This document shows, one piece after another, positions 1 to 6,262 of a stretch of DNA of 6,387 bases. Origin of the DNA: Hafnia paralvei ATCC 29927 (GTDB lineage Bacteria; Pseudomonadota; Gammaproteobacteria; Enterobacterales; Enterobacteriaceae). The stretch's first letter is position 1. Each line of letters begins with the position of its first letter. A program made the position numbers and the translations under genes. The notes beneath the pieces were generated by a model, which saw only the letters and a program-made list of their open reading frames with translations, searched no databases and was not told the DNA's origin. The stretch lies in contig NZ_LXET01000061.1 of assembly GCF_001655005.1 (NCBI RefSeq), positions 1-6,387 of the forward strand. Direction: 5' to 3'.

Positions 1-362
1 AAGATGTGCTCACGAGTCTGAGGCATAGGGCCGTCAGTCGCAGCAACAACCAGGATAGCGCCGTCCATCTGAGCAGCACCGGTGATCATGTTTTTAACGT
101 AGTCGGCGTGCCCTGGGCAGTCAACGTGCGCGTAGTGGCGAGTCGGGGTGTCATACTCAACGTGAGAAGTGTTGATGGTGATACCACGAGCTTTTTCTTC
201 TGGCGCATTATCGATCTGGTCGAATGCACGAGCAGAACCACCGTATGTTTTAGCCAGTACGGTAGTAATCGCAGCGGTCAGCGTTGTTTTACCATGGTCA
301 ACGTGGCCGATAGTACCGACGTTAACGTGCGGTTTTGTACGTTCAAACTTTTCTTTAGACAT
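1..362 (-). CDS. tuf: Elongation factor Tu, N-terminal part (gene runs off the window)
   Basis: EF-Tu is the cytoplasmic GTPase that carries aminoacyl-tRNA to the ribosome A site. The first 120 codons plus two bases are visible. They start MSKEKFERTKPHVNVGTIGH and contain the P-loop GHVDHGKT (residues 19-26), the switch I segment RGITINTSHVEYDT (about 59-72) and the G3 motif DCPGH (81-85). The NKxD motif and domains 2 and 3 lie beyond base 1. The ATG at 362 is supported by AGAGGG (370-375) seven bases upstream. The gene lies directly downstream of four co-directional tRNA genes, which is the tufB arrangement of enteric bacteria, so this is probably the tufB copy, co-transcribed with the tRNAs. 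The sequence alone cannot separate tufA from tufB, because the paralogues are nearly identical. No sign of damage is seen. Confidence 0.98.
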   Translation of the reverse strand, partial: MSKEKFERTKPHVNVGTIGHVDHGKTTLTAAITTVLAKTYGGSARAFDQIDNAPEEKARGITINTSHVEYDTPTRHYAHVDCPGHADYVKNMITGAAQMDGAILVVAATDGPMPQTREHI

Positions 363-478
363 CGATTGTCCCTCTAAGACACGGATAAATCGGTGATATC
401 ACCACATCAACCAAGCAAATGATTTGTATTCACTAGCTGAATATTTTACAGAATGAAATCAGAGGAGGAGAAAAGAAG
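363..478 (-). promoter_or_regulatory. Spacer/leader between tRNA-Thr(GGT) and tuf
   Basis: This 116-base segment separates the CCA end of the last tRNA from the tuf start codon. It holds the tuf Shine-Dalgarno (370-375), a perfect 12-bp palindrome GGTGATATCACC (392-403) that can fold as a small hairpin, and a 6-bp stem TATTCA/TGAATA (427-432 with 438-443). I see no clear promoter, which fits read-through transcription from the tRNA promoter. In E. coli the equivalent tRNA-tufB junction is an RNA processing region. A similar role here is inference. Confidence 0.55.
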
Positions 479-554
479 TGGTGCTGATACCCAGAGTCGA
501 ACTGGGGACCTCACCCTTACCAAGGGTGCGCTCTACCAACTGAGCCATATCAGC
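479..554 (-). tRNA. thrT: tRNA-Thr, anticodon GGT
   Basis: This is a 76-base cloverleaf with encoded CCA (complement of 479-481). The acceptor stem is GCTGATA/TATCAGC, the D-arm contains GCTCAGTTGGTAGAGC, the anticodon GGT is the complement of 519-521, and the T-arm loop is GTTCGAC. It is last of the four tRNAs and lies seven bases after tRNA-Gly. It reads ACY threonine codons. It is nearly identical to E. coli thrT as I recall it. Confidence 0.97.
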
Positions 555-561
555 ACATACT

Positions 562-636
<75 letters not shown>

Positions 637-760
637 ATCCTAGAACTCGGCTACCTGATTGTTCTGTAGAGTTTTACATCAACGAAGTGAGATCCTCACT
701 GATGTATTTTGAGATGTAGGACTAAGCTACATCCCATGCCCTATCTCTAAGGCGAATAAA
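637..760 (-). other. Long tRNA-Tyr/tRNA-Gly spacer with two hairpins
   Basis: This 124-base spacer is far longer than the other spacers in the cluster. It contains two stem-loops. In 675-706, TACATC pairs with GATGTA around an inner AGTGAG/CTCACT stem with loop ATC. In 713-733, GATGTAG pairs with CTACATC across a 7-base loop. Both use the same TACATC/GATGTA sequence, so alternative pairings are possible. They are probably substrates or barriers for nucleases that mature the polycistronic precursor. No gene is seen here. Confidence 0.5.
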
Positions 761-845
<85 letters not shown>

Positions 846-866
846 ACTTGGTGTTGCTTTACTTGA

Positions 867-942
<76 letters not shown>

Positions 943-956
943 ATCAAGTGGGTCGC

Positions 957-985
957 ATTCTAGGTAGTGATCGTGCTCTATGCAA
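957..985 (-). promoter_or_regulatory. Strong sigma-70 promoter of the tRNA-tuf operon
   Basis: On the minus strand, TTGCAT (-35, 980-985) and TAGAAT (-10, 957-962) are separated by exactly 17 bases. The segment after the -10 reads GCGACCC, a GC-rich discriminator typical of stable-RNA promoters under stringent (ppGpp/DksA) control. An A/T tract (about 984-1002) directly upstream resembles an UP element. The start site should lie near 950, giving a leader of seven or so bases before tRNA-Thr. The E. coli thrU promoter is known to be activated by Fis. I did not find convincing Fis sites by eye. Confidence 0.85.
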
Positions 986-1319
986 CAAAAAAATTCATTT
1001 TTGCGCACCTTCGGTTAGAAAACAGTCAAAAACGCCCGTTTACTTGCTTTCTAGCTCATAAAATAACAGAAATTTGGCGTGAAATCGTCCTGTAATACCT
1101 TTGTCGATATTGCGCTTACCGCAATTGAATACCGAACGGAAAAATGAATATTCAGAGCAAGGTCACATTTCTAAACGCACCCATTTTGCACGCTCTGCAC
1201 CATAACCAAGCAAAAGCTACACTTATTTGTGCTGTCTCCCCACGTAAAGTGCGGTTCTCCATACTTGGCCTGCTCTTTGCTTCTCTGGTGTTATTACCCC
1301 CCTTTTGGAGGAATCACCG
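986..1319. other. Intergenic control region between the tRNA promoter and the acetyltransferase gene
   Basis: This region of about 330 bases separates two divergent transcription units. It holds the A/T tract upstream of the tRNA promoter, a 17-bp inverted repeat (1109-1125), a possible 59-codon ORF (1144-1323) and the acetyltransferase Shine-Dalgarno. For the plus-strand gene I see only a weak promoter candidate, CTGCAC (1195-1200) with TACACT (1218-1223) at 17-base spacing. It is too far from consensus to rely on. No RNA gene or mobile element is recognised. Confidence 0.5.
1109..1125. repeat. Inverted repeat ATTGCG-N5-CGCAAT
   Basis: A perfect 6-bp inverted repeat with a 5-base spacer (ATTGCGCTTACCGCAAT) lies about 20 bases upstream of the possible small ORF and about 195 bases upstream of the acetyltransferase start. 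No U-tract follows, so it is not a terminator. Size and symmetry suit an operator for a dimeric regulator, but this is inference and a 6-bp repeat can occur by chance. Confidence 0.3.
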
Positions 1320-1323
1320 ATGA
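1144..1323 (+). CDS. Possible small ORF (59 codons) coupled to the acetyltransferase gene
   Basis: An ATG at 1144 opens a frame of 59 codons ending at TGA 1321-1323, so its stop overlaps the acetyltransferase start as ATGA (1320-1323). The predicted product begins MNIQSKVTFLNAP and has a hydrophobic stretch at residues 38-55 (FSILGLLFASLVLLPPFW) followed by a basic tail. This looks like one membrane segment or a late hydrophobic leader. The only ribosome-site-like sequence is GGA (1138-1140), three bases before the ATG, which is poor. I recognise no family. The acetyltransferase Shine-Dalgarno lies inside its last codons, so its translation would affect initiation of the next gene. It may equally be a chance open frame. 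Confidence 0.25.
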   Translation: MNIQSKVTFLNAPILHALHHNQAKATLICAVSPRKVRFSILGLLFASLVLLPPFWRNHR

Positions 1324-1862
1324 AAATTGTTCTGATTAACGATGCTACCCTACCGGTCTACCGAAAAGAGCTCGCGTTGCTGCTCACAGATGCCGTGGCT
1401 AATGGAGCCTCCTTGGGATATGACACGCAAATCGATCATTACGACGCGGAGTGTTATTTTCACAGTCTACGTCCACTGGTTGCTAAAGGTGAACTCTTAT
1501 TGTGGATTGCACGTGATGAGCATCGGGTAGTGGGTACCGTGCAGCTAGCACTTTGTCAAAAACCAAATGGGCGCAATCGCGCCGAAGTACAAAAATTGAT
1601 AGTGCACAGCAGCGCACGTAGGTTAGGCGTCGGTCATCAGCTCATGACGGTGCTTGAAAAAGCAGCCTTGCAGGCTAACCGTGGACTCCTTTATCTAGAT
1701 ACTCAGGCTGGCTCAGCGGCAGAAGCCTTCTATCGGGCTGAGGGCTATCGTTGCATGGGGGAAATTCCTGATTACGCCTGCACCCCTGATGGTCAATATC
1801 ATCCCACCGCGATTTATTACAAACGACTATTTGCCGTTACTCAGTCGGCAAAAGCGAGCTAA
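1320..1862 (+). CDS. GNAT-family N-acetyltransferase, TTR (tabtoxin resistance) type
   Basis: This 180-residue protein is predicted to be a cytoplasmic acetyl-CoA-dependent N-acetyltransferase. Motif A spans about 90-109, with the acetyl-CoA pyrophosphate loop R100-R-L-G103-V-G105. Motif B follows from about 123 (LLYLDTQAGSAAEAFY). The segments LCQKPNGRNRAEVQKL (78-93) and TPDGQYHPTAIYYK (155-168) closely resemble, from memory, the TTR enzyme of Pseudomonas syringae, which acetylates tabtoxinine-beta-lactam; the length (about 177 there) also agrees. The real substrate here is unknown and could be another amino-acid-like compound. The ATG at 1320 was chosen because TGGAGG (1306-1311) sits eight bases upstream; the TTG at 1305 would lie inside this site. 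It is monocistronic, with its own terminator at 1871-1906, and is absent from this position in E. coli K-12. Confidence 0.85.
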   Translation: MKIVLINDATLPVYRKELALLLTDAVANGASLGYDTQIDHYDAECYFHSLRPLVAKGELLLWIARDEHRVVGTVQLALCQKPNGRNRAEVQKLIVHSSARRLGVGHQLMTVLEKAALQANRGLLYLDTQAGSAAEAFYRAEGYRCMGEIPDYACTPDGQYHPTAIYYKRLFAVTQSAKAS

Positions 1863-1870
1863 GTTCTCCT

Positions 1871-1906
1871 AGCGGTAGCACTTTCTTTTTTAGCTACCGC
1901 TTTTTT
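1871..1906 (+). terminator. Intrinsic terminator of the acetyltransferase gene
   Basis: A perfect 9-bp stem AGCGGTAGC (1871-1879) / GCTACCGCT (1893-1901) with a 13-base T-rich loop is followed by a run of T to 1906. It starts eight bases after the TAA stop and should separate this gene from coaA. Confidence 0.88.
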
Positions 1907-2006
1907 ACGACCTGTTCATGCTTCTACTTTCTTGATTGCATTCCCCCCATCACGTAGATTGAGTCAAAGTTTTTGAAAAAAACTCTGCGACAAAGACGAA
2001 GCTGAT

Positions 2007-2012
2007 TATAAT
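2007..2012 (+). promoter_or_regulatory. Consensus -10 element of a coaA promoter
   Basis: TATAAT (2007-2012) is a perfect -10 box, 74 bases before the coaA start codon. No good -35 is present at 16-18 bases (the sequence there reads like CTCTGCG). A TG two bases upstream (2003-2004) may help as an imperfect extended -10. Upstream, AGTTTTT/AAAAACT (1968-1984) forms an A/T-rich inverted repeat. The untranslated leader has a short GGCG/CGCC stem (2039-2051). The rest of 1907-2086 holds nothing else I recognise. Confidence 0.6.
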
Positions 2013-2086
2013 GTGCAGCTCGTTATCCATCTGGAGTTGGCGTCAGGCGCCGTTCCCGACCCGCGCTAACAGGCAGAATTGGGCAT

Positions 2087-3034
2087 ATGAAGAAAGATCA
2101 ATCATTGGCGACACCGTATCTACAGTTTAATCGCCAACAATGGGCTGCATTGCGTAACTCCGTGCCGTTAACCTTAACGGAAGAGCAGATTGCTAATCTC
2201 AAGGGTATTAACGAAGATCTTTCGTTAGAAGAAGTTGCTCAGATATATTTGCCACTTTCTCGTTTACTCAATTTCTATTTTAGCTCTAACGTTCGCCGTC
2301 AAGCTGTGCTTGAACAATTTCTAGGCACCAATGGCCCTAGGATCCCTTATATTATTGGGATCGCTGGTAGTGTCGCCGTGGGTAAAAGTACAACGGCTCG
2401 CGTGCTACAAGCGTTATTAAGCCGTTGGCCTGAACACCGTAAGGTAGAATTGCTAACCACAGACGGCTTTTTGCATCCTAACAAGGTGTTGCAAGAACGT
2501 GGGCTAATGAAAAAGAAAGGTTTCCCACAGTCCTACGATATTCAGAACCTCGTTCGCTTCGTATCCGAGATCAAATCCGGTGCCCCTAGGGTTACTGCTC
2601 CGCAATACTCTCATTTGATCTATGACATCGTGCCTGATAGCTGTAAAGTTATTGAGCAACCGGATATTCTTATTCTAGAAGGATTGAATGTTCTGCAGAG
2701 TGGGATGGATTATCCTCATGATCCACACCGCGTTTTTGTGTCTGATTTTGTCGATTTCTCTATTTATGTGGATGCACCGGAAGAGCTATTACAGGGTTGG
2801 TATATCAATCGATTCCTGAAATTCCGCCAAGGGGCATTCTCCAATCCAGACTCTTATTTCCATCACTACTCTCAGCTCCCAGAATCAGAAGCCGTCGAGA
2901 TTGCGACCGGTCTATGGAAAGAAATTAACGGGTTGAATCTAAAGCAGAATATTTTGCCAACCCGTGAACGAGCCAGTTTGATTATGACCAAAGGCGGCAA
3001 TCATGCCGTTGAAAGCGTTCGTTTACGTAAATAG
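2087..3034 (+). CDS. coaA: Pantothenate kinase, type I
   Basis: This cytoplasmic enzyme phosphorylates pantothenate with ATP, the first and rate-controlling step of coenzyme A synthesis. The product is 315 residues against 316 in E. coli, with very high similarity throughout. The P-loop GSVAVGKST is at 94-102 with Lys100. Asp126 (TTDGF) corresponds to the catalytic Asp127, His176 to His177, and Tyr239/Arg242 to the pantothenate-site Tyr240/Arg243. Lys100 and Arg105 match the E. coli residues (101, 106) involved in feedback inhibition by CoA, so the same control is expected. The start matches the E. coli N-terminus (TPYLQF at residues 9-14). The ribosome site is weak (GGG at 2081-2083 or AGGCAG at 2071-2076), which suggests modest expression. 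It converges with birA at a shared terminator. Confidence 0.98.
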   Translation: MKKDQSLATPYLQFNRQQWAALRNSVPLTLTEEQIANLKGINEDLSLEEVAQIYLPLSRLLNFYFSSNVRRQAVLEQFLGTNGPRIPYIIGIAGSVAVGKSTTARVLQALLSRWPEHRKVELLTTDGFLHPNKVLQERGLMKKKGFPQSYDIQNLVRFVSEIKSGAPRVTAPQYSHLIYDIVPDSCKVIEQPDILILEGLNVLQSGMDYPHDPHRVFVSDFVDFSIYVDAPEELLQGWYINRFLKFRQGAFSNPDSYFHHYSQLPESEAVEIATGLWKEINGLNLKQNILPTRERASLIMTKGGNHAVESVRLRK

Positions 3035-3055
3035 TGACAATTCGCCGTCTTCATT

Positions 3056-3090
3056 AATAAAAAGGGCATCCGATGGATGCCCTTTTTATT
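3056..3090. terminator. Bidirectional terminator between coaA and birA
   Basis: A perfect 16-bp stem, AATAAAAAGGGCATCC (3056-3071) with its complement at 3075-3090, is closed by the 3-base loop GAT. The GC-rich core is flanked by A5 on one side and T5 on the other, so both strands give a hairpin followed by a U-run. It lies 21 bases after the coaA stop and 29 bases beyond the birA stop, and should serve both convergent genes. Confidence 0.93.
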
Positions 3091-3119
3091 GTGTACATTC
3101 TTATTAAACGTCTAACTAT

Positions 3120-4079
3120 TCATGCACCGCGAAGTGAAATTTCACCACCAATAAATGGCTGAATCTCGCCGTCTCTATCAAGCAATAGTGCGCCTTGAGC
3201 ATCGATACCTCGCGCAATACCATAAATTTTCTGCTCTCCAATCAGCAGATTAACGGGGCGGTCGATAAAGTTATCTAGTTCACGCCAGCGCTCGACGAAA
3301 GGGGATAACCCGCGTGTTTCAAAATCAACCAACGTATCGCGTAAACGCTTTAACAGGCGAGCCACTAATTCATTTCGGTTGATCTGAACACCCGCTTCCT
3401 GCAGGTTAATCCACTGCTGATTAACAATTGAAGTATCGGGAGAGCGCATAGATAGGTTAATACCAGCACCGATCACAATGTTTGCAGCATCGCCGGTTTT
3501 CCCAGTAAGTTCGACGAGAATACCAGCGAGTTTCTTATCATTCAGATAAAGGTCATTTGGCCATTTTACTTTAACGTCGGGAGCACCCAGTTCGCGCAAT
3601 ACCTCCGCCATAACAATACCAATGACTAGGCTTAACCCCATTGCGGCCGCTGGCCCCTGCTCCAAGCGCCAAAACATAGAGAGGTAAAGATTTGCACCAA
3701 AGGGAGAAAACCAGTGGCGCCCACGGCGCCCACGGCCGGCTTGTTGATACTCAGCTACGCAGGCATCTCCGGAGCGAAGATCATGAATTCGATCGAGTAA
3801 ATACTGGTTGGTAGAGTCTACGACAGGGAGCACCGTAACTCGTCCATCCTGCAGCTGCTCGGTGATCTCGTCCTCATCCAATAGCTGCATAGGTGCTGGC
3901 AGGCTATATCCTTTGCCAGGTACGGTAAAAACATCGATTCCCCAATCGCGAATCGTCTGTATGTGTTTGTTAATGCCCGCTCTACTCATGCCGAGTACTT
4001 CGCCAAGATGCTCGCCGGAGTGAAACTCTCCATCTGAGAGAATATTAACTAGGCGCAGGGGAACGCTGATATCTTTCAT
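3120..4079 (-). CDS. birA: Bifunctional biotin--protein ligase / biotin operon repressor
   Basis: BirA makes biotinyl-5'-AMP and transfers biotin to the acceptor lysine of acetyl-CoA carboxylase AccB. When idle as the holo-dimer it represses the bio operon. The 319-residue product (E. coli 321) has an N-terminal winged helix-turn-helix (about 1-60, including GMSRAGINKHIQTIRDWG), a central ligase domain (about 67-270) and a C-terminal SH3-like domain (about 271-319). The biotinyl-AMP loop GRGRRG is at 115-120 and Lys183 lies in KKLAGILVE, both at E. coli positions. Because the DNA-binding domain is intact, repressor function is expected. AGAGG (4087-4091) precedes the ATG by seven bases inside the end of murB. 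The start overlaps the murB stop as ATGA, so the two are co-transcribed and probably translationally coupled. Confidence 0.98.
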   Translation of the reverse strand: MKDISVPLRLVNILSDGEFHSGEHLGEVLGMSRAGINKHIQTIRDWGIDVFTVPGKGYSLPAPMQLLDEDEITEQLQDGRVTVLPVVDSTNQYLLDRIHDLRSGDACVAEYQQAGRGRRGRHWFSPFGANLYLSMFWRLEQGPAAAMGLSLVIGIVMAEVLRELGAPDVKVKWPNDLYLNDKKLAGILVELTGKTGDAANIVIGAGINLSMRSPDTSIVNQQWINLQEAGVQINRNELVARLLKRLRDTLVDFETRGLSPFVERWRELDNFIDRPVNLLIGEQKIYGIARGIDAQGALLLDRDGEIQPFIGGEISLRGA

Positions 4080-4091
4080 GATAAAACCTCT
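4076..4091 (-). promoter_or_regulatory. murB/birA ATGA overlap and birA ribosome binding site
   Basis: The birA ATG (4077-4079) and murB TGA (4076-4078) share bases in ATGA. AGAGG (4087-4091) lies seven bases upstream of the birA start. Terminating ribosomes can reinitiate directly on birA, tying repressor/ligase synthesis to murB translation. Confidence 0.8.
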
Positions 4092-5113
4092 ACAGCGTTA
4101 ACTTCACCAACCGCGGATATAAAACGAACCTCAGGCTCTAAGCATACGCCAAACTTCTGTGCGACGCGATTACGTACGGCTCTGGCTAGCTCAACGACAT
4201 CCCCACTTGTTGCACAATCTAAATTGATGAGTACCAACGCCTGATGTTGATGTACCGCTGCACCGCCTACTTGGAAACCTTTCAGCTCACACCGGTCGAT
4301 TAACCAACCCGCAGCTAACTTCATCTCACCAGAGGCTTGTGGGTACATAGGTGCTTCAGGAAACTCGGACTTAATCTGCGCGGCAACCGCTGCACTCACT
4401 ACAGGATTTTTAAAGAAGCTTCCTGCATTCCCTGTTTTTTTAGGGTCTGGTAGCTTAGTCATTCGCATATGACAAACAGAGTCAAACACTTGTTTAGGCG
4501 TCACAGTTTCAGGTGAAAGCTTAGCTAAATCACCGTAGTTCAAAACAGGGTGCCACTGTTTCTCTAACCGTAGCCCTACGGCAACAATCGCATAGCCGTC
4601 TCGATAACTATGTTTAAAAACGCTTTCTCGGTAGCCAAACTGGCACTCATCCGCTGTTAAACGAAACGACTCATTTGTACGTAAATTCAACACATCAACG
4701 TATTCACAAACTTTTTGGAACTCGATACCATACGCGCCAATATTTTGGATCGGTGCCGATCCTGCGCATCCAGGGATCAGGGCAAGGTTTTCAAGCCCTG
4801 ACATTCCCTGTTCAAGCGAATAGCTTACTAGCTCATGCCAATTCTCACCTGCACCAACATGCAGCCGCCAGCTATGCTCATCGTCAGCCACACTGATTCC
4901 TTTGATTCGGTTAAGCAGTATGGTTCCGATAAAGTCTTCTAAGAATAAAACGTTACTACCGTCGCCTAAGATCAGCACCGGCTCTTGGCGCTCGACAGCA
5001 CCGCGCCATGCTTCCGCCAAAGCGTCAGGGGAAGTGGCAGTGATGATATTTTTTGCTTGGGCATTAATACCGAATGTTGTGAATTCAGCAAGTGATGTAT
5101 GGCTATTAGACAT
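4076..5113 (-). CDS. murB: UDP-N-acetylenolpyruvoylglucosamine reductase (type I)
   Basis: MurB is the cytoplasmic FAD enzyme that reduces UDP-GlcNAc-enolpyruvate to UDP-MurNAc with NADPH, the second committed step of peptidoglycan precursor synthesis. The product is 345 residues (E. coli 342). FAD-binding segments include ILGDGSNVLFLED (48-60) and IPGCAGSAPIQNIGAYG (113-129). The catalytic residues appear as Arg162 (GYRES), Ser232 (GNAGSFFKNP) and Glu328 (LEPEVR), matching E. coli 159, 229 and 325. Tyr193 (YGDL) fits the substrate-loop tyrosine of type I enzymes. The ATG at 5113 is favoured because a TGA lies in frame 18 bases upstream. Its Shine-Dalgarno is poor. I see no consensus promoter in 5114-5213, so read-through from the upstream binding-protein gene or a weak promoter is possible. 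Confidence 0.98.
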   Translation of the reverse strand: MSNSHTSLAEFTTFGINAQAKNIITATSPDALAEAWRGAVERQEPVLILGDGSNVLFLEDFIGTILLNRIKGISVADDEHSWRLHVGAGENWHELVSYSLEQGMSGLENLALIPGCAGSAPIQNIGAYGIEFQKVCEYVDVLNLRTNESFRLTADECQFGYRESVFKHSYRDGYAIVAVGLRLEKQWHPVLNYGDLAKLSPETVTPKQVFDSVCHMRMTKLPDPKKTGNAGSFFKNPVVSAAVAAQIKSEFPEAPMYPQASGEMKLAAGWLIDRCELKGFQVGGAAVHQHQALVLINLDCATSGDVVELARAVRNRVAQKFGVCLEPEVRFISAVGEVNAVEVLS

Positions 5114-5213
5114 GAAACAAGGATCTCATCCTGACTAAACTGTGCCTAGTCTAACCGATCCTTTGCCTGATTTTTGGATAAATAAAGATAAAACCGAGAT
5201 TGCAAAATAATGT

Positions 5214-5255
5214 GTTTCATTGGCGGTATATAGCTATACCGCCGTAGCATGAAAC
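5214..5255 (-). terminator. Stem-loop at the end of the siderophore-binding protein gene
   Basis: A 9-bp stem GGCGGTATA (5222-5230) / TATACCGCC (5235-5243) with a 4-base loop is extended by GTTTCAT (5214-5220) / ATGAAAC (5249-5255) across a small internal loop. It begins at the TAG stop. No clean U-run follows on the minus strand (AATGAAACACATTATTTTG), so termination would be partial. It could instead protect the 3' end of the mRNA. Confidence 0.5.
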
Positions 5256-6202
5256 TAAAGTGCGTTTGCCACTTCTGTCATCTGTGCAGCCGTACTCTCT
5301 AGCCCACCGCCAGACAAGTACCAAAGATCAGGCGTGAGATATACTACTTTTCCATTTTTAAATGCCGCCGTTGAACGTAACTCTGCATCTTCAAATTGCA
5401 TTTTGTTTAGCGGAGTAGCTCCAATGGCTGCACTACGATCAACAATAAAAATCACATCTGGATTTGCTTGGGCAATTTCATGCGTCGTGAGCGGGACTCG
5501 TTTTTTCTTATCCGCACGCTCTTTCTGTATTCCCTTCGCTGGCTTCATGCCTAAAACGTCAAAAATGATAGGCTGATGAATTACAGCAAACCTACCATCA
5601 TTATGAATTAGCGTTAATGCAGACAGCTGTGAAGGCTCTTTTTCTGTCTTGATAGACGTTAATTGTTGGGATAATAAATTGATTTGGTTCTTCGCTTCTT
5701 CTTTTTTACCAAAAATAGCGCCCAGCAACTCTGCATTTTTATTAATCGACATTAAATAGTCTTTAGGGCTTGTTGTCAGACTGATAGTTGGCGCAATGGC
5801 CGATAGTGCATCATATGAACCCCCTTGACGTCCCGTGATAATAATCAAATCAGGCTGAAGTAGTTCAATTGCTTTCAGATCTGGCTCTTTCATCCCACCA
5901 ACGACAGAGACGGCAGGAGACACCTTATCTTTTATATAGCTAGGAATCGATTTTGGTAACCCTACAACGCGATTGGTTAAGCCCAACTTATCTAGCGAAT
6001 CGTAGGTACCAAAATCAAAAATAACTACACGCTGAGGGTTCTTATGAACTTTAGTGACACCAGCTGCATGCGTAATACTCAGTGTATTTGCAGTAGCTGA
6101 AGTAACATGAGCAATCACTGATTTTTCTGGCTCTTTGGCTACTGCTGAATAACTGCTCAAAGAAAGAATAGAGGTAAGAATAACAACTGAAATGTTTTTC
6201 AT
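5255..6202 (-). CDS. Periplasmic iron-siderophore binding protein, FatB/CeuE/VctP type
   Basis: This is the substrate-binding protein of an iron-siderophore ABC importer (periplasmic binding protein family 2). The product is 315 residues. A Sec signal peptide has a short basic start (MKN), a hydrophobic core and a likely cut after AVA at residue 22. There is no lipobox cysteine, so it is a soluble periplasmic protein. Family motifs are NPQRVVIFDFGTYDSLDKLG (55-74), PDLIIITGR (117-125), NPDVIFIVDR (247-256) and PDLWYLSGGGLES (291-303). The family typically binds catecholate or related ferric siderophores; the ligand is not determined. The ATG at 6202 was chosen because TTGGA lies eight bases upstream and the signal peptide begins cleanly; the TTG at 6262 is inside the promoter and the ATG at 6211 lacks a ribosome site. 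A promoter with a Fur-like site lies upstream. No permease or ATPase gene is visible. Confidence 0.9.
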   Translation of the reverse strand: MKNISVVILTSILSLSSYSAVAKEPEKSVIAHVTSATANTLSITHAAGVTKVHKNPQRVVIFDFGTYDSLDKLGLTNRVVGLPKSIPSYIKDKVSPAVSVVGGMKEPDLKAIELLQPDLIIITGRQGGSYDALSAIAPTISLTTSPKDYLMSINKNAELLGAIFGKKEEAKNQINLLSQQLTSIKTEKEPSQLSALTLIHNDGRFAVIHQPIIFDVLGMKPAKGIQKERADKKKRVPLTTHEIAQANPDVIFIVDRSAAIGATPLNKMQFEDAELRSTAAFKNGKVVYLTPDLWYLSGGGLESTAAQMTEVANAL

Positions 6203-6234
6203 AATGCGCATCCAAGCGTAAATAAGAGATTCGC

Positions 6235-6262
6235 ATTCTAAATTGGAGGAGAAATATGTCAA
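6235..6262 (-). promoter_or_regulatory. Sigma-70 promoter of the siderophore-binding protein gene
   Basis: On the minus strand a perfect -35 TTGACA (6257-6262) and TAGAAT (6235-6240) are separated by 16 bases. The start site should be near 6228, giving a leader of about 26 bases to the ATG at 6202. The Fur-like site ends eight bases upstream of the -35, close enough for a bound repressor to block polymerase. Confidence 0.82.

Noticed and set aside
6..377. Plus-strand open frames across the tuf segment
   Set aside because: They are antisense to the unmistakable EF-Tu coding sequence and encode nothing recognisable.
1195..1223. Promoter candidate CTGCAC-17-TACACT for the acetyltransferase
   Set aside because: Both boxes are far from consensus, so I do not list it as a promoter.
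1305..1319. TTG start adding five residues to the acetyltransferase
   Set aside because: The TTG lies in the Shine-Dalgarno TGGAGG itself, and the ATG at 1320 has ideal spacing.
3808..4023. Plus-strand frames opposite birA and murB (including 4675-4896 and 4902-5138)
   Set aside because: They are antisense to highly conserved enzymes and lack ribosome sites or recognisable products.
6203..6262. Longer N-terminus for the siderophore-binding protein (TTG at 6262 or ATG at 6211)
   Set aside because: The extension would cover the -35 and -10 elements, has no ribosome site, and would bury the signal peptide behind 20 polar residues.
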